In this document: piece by piece, positions 23,901 to 28,637 of the stretch
Position numbering within the stretch: the first letter of the stretch is position 1
Layout: each line of letters starts with the position of its first letter
DNA from: JACOZM01 sp035289385
Lineage (GTDB): Archaea; Nanobdellota; Nanobdellia; Woesearchaeales; GW2011-AR9
Length of the DNA stretch: 28,637 nucleotides
Direction of reading: 5' to 3'
Assembly (NCBI GenBank): GCA_035289385.1
Contig: DATDXI010000033.1
Coordinates: 1 to 28,637 of the forward strand
Notes under the pieces: model-generated
What the model was told of the DNA's origin: nothing
The model's input: the letters and a program-made list of their open reading frames with translations, nothing else
Databases searched by the model: none
Position numbers and translations under genes: made by a program

Positions 23901-26900
23901 TAGAACCGTTGGTAGTGATAGTATTGCTGCTGATATTTTCATGAGAGGAACGTAAAATATATATCCCATAATTATACCCACCTGAGCCATCAGTAAAGAT
24001 GGTATTATTATAGACAAGAGTAGTGTTGGAAGAATCATTTAAGAAAATCCCATGATTCCCATAAAGGGCAGTGGTGCCATTCGTGATGATAGTATTATTT
24101 AAAATTGTTCCATTAACCGCACTATTGAAAAGTATCCCATAGCCGTTTTCTCCGAATTCTGACCCTTTTTTCAGCGGACAATTCTTGACCGTGACATTAT
24201 CAAATCCGCCAGTATTATTAATCCCATAACTATTATTGCCCCCATCAGTTCCGTACTCTACCATATAATCAGCGCAGTTTAAAATAATGTTATCAGCTCC
24301 GATAGTATAGCAGGTAGTGGTAGAGCTGACGTTATTAATTAAAATTGTATCAGAAGTGATAGTTCCGCAAGTAGATGCAGCAGGGGTAGAATCCCCTGCA
24401 TAGCTGCTAAAACTGCTGACGTTAAATACTAATGTTCCACCAGAGAAGCTCTGGATAAAACAGTTCGTACAATTCGTCCCTTTACTTCTGATCTCGGAAC
24501 TGTCGCTGCTGTAATTCTGCAGGAATTTGATGCCATTTATAGATGTCCAGTTGTTTAATGAGTATAAGGTGATGTTAGCGGTGGAGTTGATGAGCAGGGT
24601 GTTCAAAAAGGCAGTGGTATTGAAAGCAGCACTGTTGTTGCCGATGAAAAGATTTCTTCCTAAACCTATACCGTCGCCATTGCTCACGTTCAGCGTGAGG
24701 TTTTCTAAGAAGGAGAGGTCTTTGCCGTTATCCGTACTATTGGTCCAGATAATCTCTCCGAAACTGTTATTGTAAATCAGATAGTTGGGAGAGCTGCCGT
24801 TAGTGTCATCAAAGATATCATAATCCTGGAAGGAACTGGAAGAGATGTTGTTGTTGAGGAGAGTGTTGTTCGAGCTGAGGGTGATATATACACCGTAATT
24901 GCTGCTGGCGGTTCCTCCTGCCGATATATTGTTGCTGCTGATGAACGTGTTGTTGCTACTGGTGTCGAGCATTATCCCATGGTCTCCAGATGTGCCAGTC
25001 GTAGTTATGGTGTTGCCGGTGATATTATTGTTATCAGCCGTTGAACTTAGGTAAATACCATAATTGTCCGAGCTCGTGCCTTGAGTGAAGATAGTATTAT
25101 TAGCAACCACATTATTATCAACACTGGTAAAGAGATAAATACCATGATTCGAAGATGTACCATTGGTATTAACAGTATTATCCCGGATCGTCCCATTCAC
25201 CGCATTCGTGAAATAGATTCCATAATTACTACCTCCTGTCGCCGACCCCTTCTTGAGCAGGCAATTCTTTACCGTAACGTTATCCCAGCCGCCAGAGTTA
25301 TCCACACCATAGCCGGAAGCATCCTGGCCGTAAGTAACGCTATACCCGGCACAGTCTAAATTAACATGGTCTGCGCCGATGGTAAAACAGGTTGCCGGCG
25401 CGGAAATGTTTTGGATCATGGTGATGTTGGTAGTAAGAGTGCCGCAGCCGCCCAAGACCGTGAAGTTTGTGGTGACTGAAGAATTGATATTATTGGTGCT
25501 GTCATTGGCAACATAAGTAATATTGTAACCGCCATTCAGATCGGAAGGAGTAAAGGTGGTGTTATACCTGTTTCCTGTATCAAAAATCATTTCCAGCACT
25601 TTGGTCGTGCCGTTAGGGATGGAAACATTGGCGAAGACTCTGCTGACGGACATTTCATCCGTCACGTTGGCAGCGATGCGGAGAGTGGTGCTGCTGGTGA
25701 TAACGGTGTTGATCGCCGGCAAGTAATCGACGATGTCAGGATTAGTAGTGTCTCCAGCTACCGCCGGGCAATTGCCGCTCCATTCTGTCGTTCCCGTGTC
25801 ATTGATCCGAAAGGTCTTTACGGTCAGGGTTCCGGTAATTCCGTCGTTGTAAGCGACAGCATACGTGCCTTTACATAAAGAGGTATTGGTGGTTATGGCT
25901 GATTCGGTCACGGCAACAAGGCTATAGTTCGCGGAGACATTAGCTACCTGAAAGGGGGCGCGGACTTCGGTCAGGCTGGCATTATATACTGCGCTCCAGA
26001 GAGTGTGAGAGTCATTTTTCCAGAGAGCCACGATATGGTCCTGGGTGCCATTATTGACTCTTGCCACATCAAGACTGGTTCCAGAACCACCTGTTCCGAC
26101 AGAGTCATCTATGTCCTGAGTGCTTTGGGAAGCTCCGTCAAAGGTGCTTTGAGTAATGGTGAAGTCATTATTGGACGCATCAAAATACAGCACAGCAAAG
26201 CGATTATTGTTGCTGCTTCCTGAGGCGTTGAGAGTAGTGACGGCCAGCCGTGAATTGCCGGAGAGAGAGAAAAGATTTCCGAAACTAACGCTGCTAGAAG
26301 TTGAGTTGACTATATCATACCGAAGGTTATTAGACCCATCACGATGTACCGCCACTCCTGTTGTCTCGTTGACTGCAGCACAGTCGATGTGGTTATACAG
26401 GGGGCGGAATGAGGGCATTAGATTATCAAGATTTAATGCTGATCCTACTTGTCTTCCAGAATCATTGTAAACATGATACAGAAAGTTTGTGTTGAGAATG
26501 TCATTATAACAGTACATCGTTCTGGTGCTGTTAAAGGCAGACAAAGACCAGTCAAAACCAGAGGAGGGGCTAGGGTTGCCTAGATCAGCATCAACTACCG
26601 TATATCCCACCTTTACCGTGCCATCTATAGTGACGATAGTATAGGCCTGGTCAGCGGAAGTGCCATCCTTTACAGAAGTATCCAAGAAGCCGACAAAAAA
26701 ATCTGAACTGTTCAGCATGGTAAAGCTTAATCTGGTGAGATTGTTGTTTCCATTGAGGATATGGATCATGCCTTTCTGCGTTCCCGTGGTATTCCTGATG
26801 AAGATGTCGGTACGGTTGCCGCTGACATTATTGACTAAAATGGCATACGCCGACTCATTGATGGCGATCATATCCAAATCACCAACCTCTCCTCCAGTAT

Positions 26901-28626
26901 AGACAGTAAACCTGCTTGTTGTGGAAGAATTGATATTATTGGTGCTGTCATTGGCAATATAGGTGATATCATATTCTCCAGCCAGGTCTGGAACAGTAAA
27001 AGAGACGTTAAAGCGGTCATTGTATCCTGTGCCATTCGTCAGTGTATATTGCTTCACCGTCCCATTGGGATGTGAAACATTAGCCAGAACTATGGAAACA
27101 GCAGTGTCATCAGTGACATTGGCGCCGATCTCGATGACGTCAGTAATATTGTACCGAGAGTTTTCCACCGGAAGAGTGGTGTTAACAAGAGGAGGGGGAA
27201 CATAAGGTGTATAGCCTACGCTGAGGTTGTATAAGGATGGCGCTGCAGTATTCGAAGTATTAAATCCCCATTCAAATTGGAAATAGCGGTTGCTGTTCAC
27301 CGAGAGAGGTGTCCAATCTGTAACATTTCCCACATCCGTAAACGTCTCTCCACTACAGGCAGCATCATCACAACTTCTCACGGACAAATTTAATCTCCTT
27401 ATTCCTCGCTCGTACAATGCCAGAACTTCAGCATCCGTCAGCGTTCTATTGAAAAGGATAACTTCATCAATCTTTCCTGGAAAGGTCTGGTTTCTCTGAA
27501 CTCCGTTGTTAGCTGCTTCACCAACAAATATGTTATCAGCAGTTGGGTCAGTACCGTCAGTATCGGTATGGCTAGCTTTTCTGGTGCCGTTGATATAGAC
27601 TGTGGAGTTAGCGGCTGCGTCATCCCAATTACAGACAACATGGAACCATTTATTGAGGGGAGCAGTTTCCTCATTAGTTGAATCCACAGAAGATGCCCTA
27701 TAAAATTGGCAGCTGATCGTGTCAGGACTTGCGCCAACTCCATCAGTGATGATCATTTCCCACTCGTCATCTGTTCCAAAGACCCTTTCAATAACTCCTG
27801 TATCCTGTATTCTATAGAACCAGATGCTTAAAGCTCCAGTGGCAAGATTACTCCCATCAAACGTTTTTTCTGTTTGTATGTAATCGTGAGTGCCATCCAT
27901 CTCTGCTGCCAATCCCATAACTGGGTTAACAGAAGTATCATTAACCTGCTTATGACCAAACCACGTGCCATCAAAACCAGAACCAGAACCATTCCATCCG
28001 TTAGGACAGTAATTATGGATTGCTGTTCTTGTTTCTCCTACTTTTGAATCATTATTCAGATGGTACATGAAAACACAATCTTTCATGTCAATATTGCCGC
28101 TGCCAAAGGTTGTTTCTGCTGCTCCATTATCCGCAGCAGGACCTTGAGCACTTATGACAAAGGTCATGTTATCCCAAATTGCGCCAGCTCCACCATCAAA
28201 GATTTCACTGGTGAACGTTCCTGATAGGAAATTAGAGTTGTTCAACTGCGTGGCGTTTGACGTAACATTCCGGAATGTCTGGTTATATGTTCCTGATGCG
28301 AAATCACTCGTGGAAGTGTAATTAAAGGTAGCTAATCCTGTTAACTGATATTCCCCCCATAACGAGAGAAGAACAACAAAAGCGAGACAGAGAGCGATGG
28401 CTAAGATACTTCGCCCATATCCCCGCTGATGATGGTTTATTGGCAGATGGCGTTTTATTGGCTGATGATGAGAATGCTGCTGTTTCCTAAAGGAAGGATG
28501 GACTATCTCGGAACGAGAGTTATTGTGTTGCGGGTTATGGTGGTGAATGTTCTTTAACTTTGACAGCTCTTTCTCTACGTCCACTCTCCTCTTGTGCCAG
28601 TCCACCTTCCCTTTACTTCTTGCCAT
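17917..28626 (-). CDS. Giant membrane-anchored beta-helix surface protein (3,569 aa)
   Basis: One intact 10.7-kb frame. Residues 1-72 are a basic, His-rich cytoplasmic part (12 His); the membrane helix is at 73-90, followed by TGLAT (96-100). Outside follow a LamG/concanavalin-like domain (about 180-408), an Ig-like domain (about 483-590), a propeller-like region (about 593-950), a second Ig-like domain (about 956-1058) and right-handed beta-helix modules (about 1060-1411, 1416-2166, 2271-2731, 2738-3329). A third Ig-like domain interrupts at about 2168-2269; FN3-like (about 3330-3440) and S-like (3440-3569) domains close it. The helix repeats run near 27 residues with NNITGNTI-type turns (PbH1/NosD style). 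The first three modules end in GTNCTNCFIQSF and SSFSSYAGD; the fourth has close variants. Sequons number well over a hundred. Likely role: adhesin or cell-surface glycan-binding filament. The upstream promoter lies outside the window. Confidence 0.85.
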   Translation of the reverse strand: MARSKGKVDWHKRRVDVEKELSKLKNIHHHNPQHNNSRSEIVHPSFRKQQHSHHQPIKRHLPINHHQRGYGRSILAIALCLAFVVLLSLWGEYQLTGLATFNYTSTSDFASGTYNQTFRNVTSNATQLNNSNFLSGTFTSEIFDGGAGAIWDNMTFVISAQGPAADNGAAETTFGSGNIDMKDCVFMYHLNNDSKVGETRTAIHNYCPNGWNGSGSGFDGTWFGHKQVNDTSVNPVMGLAAEMDGTHDYIQTEKTFDGSNLATGALSIWFYRIQDTGVIERVFGTDDEWEMIITDGVGASPDTISCQFYRASSVDSTNEETAPLNKWFHVVCNWDDAAANSTVYINGTRKASHTDTDGTDPTADNIFVGEAANNGVQRNQTFPGKIDEVILFNRTLTDAEVLALYERGIRRLNLSVRSCDDAACSGETFTDVGNVTDWTPLSVNSNRYFQFEWGFNTSNTAAPSLYNLSVGYTPYVPPPLVNTTLPVENSRYNITDVIEIGANVTDDTAVSIVLANVSHPNGTVKQYTLTNGTGYNDRFNVSFTVPDLAGEYDITYIANDSTNNINSSTTSRFTVYTGGEVGDLDMIAINESAYAILVNNVSGNRTDIFIRNTTGTQKGMIHILNGNNNLTRLSFTMLNSSDFFVGFLDTSVKDGTSADQAYTIVTIDGTVKVGYTVVDADLGNPSPSSGFDWSLSAFNSTRTMYCYNDILNTNFLYHVYNDSGRQVGSALNLDNLMPSFRPLYNHIDCAAVNETTGVAVHRDGSNNLRYDIVNSTSSSVSFGNLFSLSGNSRLAVTTLNASGSSNNNRFAVLYFDASNNDFTITQSTFDGASQSTQDIDDSVGTGGSGTSLDVARVNNGTQDHIVALWKNDSHTLWSAVYNASLTEVRAPFQVANVSANYSLVAVTESAITTNTSLCKGTYAVAYNDGITGTLTVKTFRINDTGTTEWSGNCPAVAGDTTNPDIVDYLPAINTVITSSTTLRIAANVTDEMSVSRVFANVSIPNGTTKVLEMIFDTGNRYNTTFTPSDLNGGYNITYVANDSTNNINSSVTTNFTVLGGCGTLTTNITMIQNISAPATCFTIGADHVNLDCAGYSVTYGQDASGYGVDNSGGWDNVTVKNCLLKKGSATGGSNYGIYFTNAVNGTIRDNTVNTNGTSSNHGIYLFTSVDNNVVANNTIFTQGTSSDNYGIYLSSTADNNNITGNTITTTGTSGDHGIMLDTSSNNTFISSNNISAGGTASSNYGVYITLSSNNTLLNNNISSSSFQDYDIFDDTNGSSPNYLIYNNSFGEIIWTNSTDNGKDLSFLENLTLNVSNGDGIGLGRNLFIGNNSAAFNTTAFLNTLLINSTANITLYSLNNWTSINGIKFLQNYSSDSSEIRSKGTNCTNCFIQSFSGGTLVFNVSSFSSYAGDSTPAASTCGTITSDTILINNVSSTTTCYTIGADNIILNCADYMVEYGTDGGNNSYGINNTGGFDNVTVKNCPLKKGSEFGENGYGILFNSAVNGTILNNTIITNGTTALYGNHGIFLNDSSNTTLVYNNTIFTDGSGGYNYGIYILRSSHENISSNTITTNGSIGSTGMYIETTVNQNVIAGNTIRTGGPSALNYGIYGTTSSSGSSNNITGNIIITSGTSADDGIFLTGVVNTFIYNNIINTTGSSGNNRGINLDQAAGGNISSNTINTNGTSDNYGILLDGPSSGQYVIADNTIFTRGTSTDNYGIWLNAVVNYSNITGNTIVTNGTTTNYGISLTTTINNTLVYNNKINTTGTSGGSNYGIYLNSRVGGNNISSNTINTNGSSSNHGVYLFTTVHQNAIADNTIYTYGTGSINNGIRLSTTCYNNNITGNIIVTNGTTTNYGIILTINSNDTLIYNNKINATGRTGGSNYGMYFTNRVGGNNLSSNTINTNGSTNNYGVHLLTNVNRNVIADNSISSQGTSTGNNGIFLSSTCNDNNITRNTITTTGTSSNQGISLQTRSNNTFISSNNISAGGTASSNYGVYITLSMNNTLLNNNISSSSFQDYDIFDDTNSSSPNFLIYNNSFGEILWTNGTDNGKDLSFLENLTLNISNADGIGLGRNLFIGNNTAAFNTTAFTSGLTTSPLINSTANITLYTLNNWSSLNAIKFLQNYSSDSSEIRSKGTNCTNCFIQSFSSGTLVFNVSSFSSYAGDSMSETSKPLVHTTLPAVNSIYNITNVIEIAANVTDETAVSRVFANVTYPNGTRDLLTLSNGSGFNDKFNISFRIPELIGTYNITYIGNDSFNNINSSTTSNFTVNIGCAYINIDTTMNQNVEASDTCFTINASDITLDCVGYTTTYGTGASGYAVNNSGGWDNITIKNCLLKKGSETGSDNYGIYFSNAANGTIRNNSIKTNGTDSNHGINLVSTNSTIVDNNTVISSGTSGTNIGIQLQSSTIDNVTSNTITTNGTIGNFGIYLTTTNSAIVHNNTISTGGTSSINYGIYLSSSPLNNLTRNTITTNGTSDNIGINMDTSNFTVIENNTITTLGTVGGGNFGVYLTESPFNNVTRNIISTNSTGNNNHGIYLVSKSNNTFINSNNITAGGTTSSNYGLRISSSMNNTLLNNNISSSSFQDYDLFDDTNSSTPNYLIYNNSLGEIIWTNGTDNGKDLSFLENLTLNVSNADGIGLGRNLFIGNNTATFNTTAFLNTLLINTSANITLYTLNNWTSLNGIKFLQNYSSDSSEIRSKGTNCTNCFIQSFSGGKLVFNVSSFSSYAGDLSSPVDYTLESCTDITASGIYSLENSISYNTTDSYCINISSSNVVFNGSNFLISGNGSLNTSAIYISPGYDNITIQNVLLSDFNDLIIVDGNLSIKGSTNIIVTNSSLSNGRTSGILVAGSNVNISTTIVRNATRAILAVGNASSLNIEQNIINTSDNRNDVAIVFNESSGNDTRIYNNTVQLVTNGIVANNVGTSVSINRFNLTILNNNVSDISGYAFSIQNVSNLTITGNIARNNSIGSAIYRSHNSTLLRNSFTGTQGFQLLNISESNGTSIFNNSFINAGTRTSSWWTMGRTLVNSSGRVCTGGDPVFIYSGTPFTTETVSANNFTLSSFSPGQDYYFACLDLSGPGGSDNTTAYVNASVATTCDDFTSILGPGNCYGMSLGTILNFQDIRSSYVYANNFNSTFTIFQGSQNPPFLDFNPENLVEDNAGIVMVDSCNAVWRNNSFQDAFVGTYNTKSSCTTAEFSLEDQYAKISWVDASSNGMLGKLEINENFSLGTGTINTGIATGNNSIAINRSYFTLNVTKVNSTANITLYTLNNWSSLNGIKYLENYTNSSSEIRSKGTNCTSCYINSFSGGTLTFNVSRFSSYAGDFVASNTLPTAPQLVSPANNSTITNRTSGFIWNNSADADSDTLTYRLVIDDSVDFSTPAVNVSSIAQGTTNTSYDITTELDVDTKYYWKVAANDSTGYGAWSNVSNFSLQSLLLISLRTSTVAFGAMNTGETNNTTTGNPPPFTAENAGNILANITLTGTAYFSSVALPSSSYQFKIRANESSSFTAANTSFLNMSSSYTGYHVINLSWQDVNDDFLADILVTVPAGEPAGAKSSTITFTIEG
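18640..18850 (-). repeat. Intragenic module-end repeat, copy 4 (partial)
   Basis: Encodes the segment from TANITLYTLNNWSSLNGIKYL to SRFSSYAGD. It matches the ends of the other three modules but is the most diverged (NCTSCYINSF for NCTNCFIQSF). Confidence 0.65.
20430..20950 (-). repeat. Intragenic module-end repeat, copy 3
   Basis: Near-identical at DNA level to 22130-22650 and 24395-24910. It encodes SSSFQDYD, the GKDLSFLENLTLNVSNADGIGLGRNLFIGNNTA stretch, NCTNCFIQSF and SSFSSYAGD. Confidence 0.75.
22130..22690 (-). repeat. Intragenic module-end repeat, copy 2
   Basis: Same block as copies 1 and 3, with a short insertion (TSGLTTSP) before the LINSTANITLY string. Repeat ends are spaced about 1.7 kb (copies 3 and 2) and 2.3 kb (copies 2 and 1). 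Confidence 0.75.
24395..24960 (-). repeat. Intragenic module-end repeat, copy 1
   Basis: First copy in reading order. The near-identity of the DNA suggests recent duplication or ongoing conversion among modules and makes this gene prone to length change by recombination and to misassembly. Confidence 0.75.
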
Positions 28627-28637
28627 ATCTTATTTTA

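Noticed and set aside
23527..23955. Plus-strand 142-codon open frame inside the giant gene
   Set aside because: It is antisense to beta-helix repeats; Ile/Ser-rich composition mirrors the opposite strand, with no domain of its own.
18640..24960. CRISPR or tandem satellite in the repetitive region
   Set aside because: The repeats are in frame, encode beta-helix and module sequences, and vary like protein-coding repeats.

Overview
The window looks like chromosome from an archaeon, most likely a DPANN lineage such as Woesearchaeota or Pacearchaeota. The evidence is archaeal-type ribosomal proteins (uL1, P0-type uL10, and P1-type L12 ending in GLGALFG), BRE/TATA promoters with several near-leaderless starts, an archaeal COG1340-like coiled-coil protein, and many membrane-anchored surface proteins full of N-x-S/T sequons. 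The DnaK-DnaJ-GrpE system, known to be a bacterial acquisition in archaea, is also present. The lineage is inferred from protein style; there is no rRNA gene in the window. I saw no tRNA, rRNA or CRISPR array.

Layout. 1-140: two tandem nested hairpins with TAAA loops that resemble ends of IS200/IS605 (TnpB) elements, with no transposase beside them. 241-3046 (minus): coiled-coil protein and the uL1-uL10-L12 operon, with its own promoter, a structured leader and a terminator. 3329-3943 (plus): an unrecognised membrane-anchored protein. 4077-8612 (minus): grpE-dnaK-(DUF1016 fragment)-HD protein-dnaJ. A winged-helix regulator (8718-9113) is divergent from grpE across a shared TATA element and a perfect palindromic operator, which suggests an autoregulated heat-shock control unit. 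9214-9621: a lipobox protein. 9762-11243: a bitopic surface protein.

11339-28626 (minus) is a 17-kb cell-surface locus. It starts with a 3,569-residue glycoprotein-like giant (cytoplasmic His-rich N-terminus, one membrane helix, LamG-like, Ig-like and right-handed beta-helix modules, and a C-terminal domain). One base later comes a type I membrane protein (417 aa). Then follows an alternating set S3-C2-S2-C1-S1, where S is a 246-247 aa cysteine- and sequon-rich surface protein in three copies and C is a small single-span protein in two copies. Finally a second type I membrane protein (387-aa ORF) overlaps a small secreted protein (150 aa). The last domain of the giant resembles the S proteins, so giant and S proteins probably belong to one surface structure.

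The most unusual signals are: (i) two unrelated, long, nested palindromes (14964-15162 and 16418-16602) at the same position upstream of the S2 and S3 core promoters, splitting them from a conserved 45-bp block, one with perfect 10-bp flanking direct repeats; (ii) mosaic identity among S1/S2/S3 and C1/C2 that suggests gene conversion; (iii) a recurring small motif (TGxA or LAGRA) next to the membrane span in eight proteins of the locus and its neighbour; (iv) the chaperone operon's palindromic operator and embedded DUF1016 remnant.
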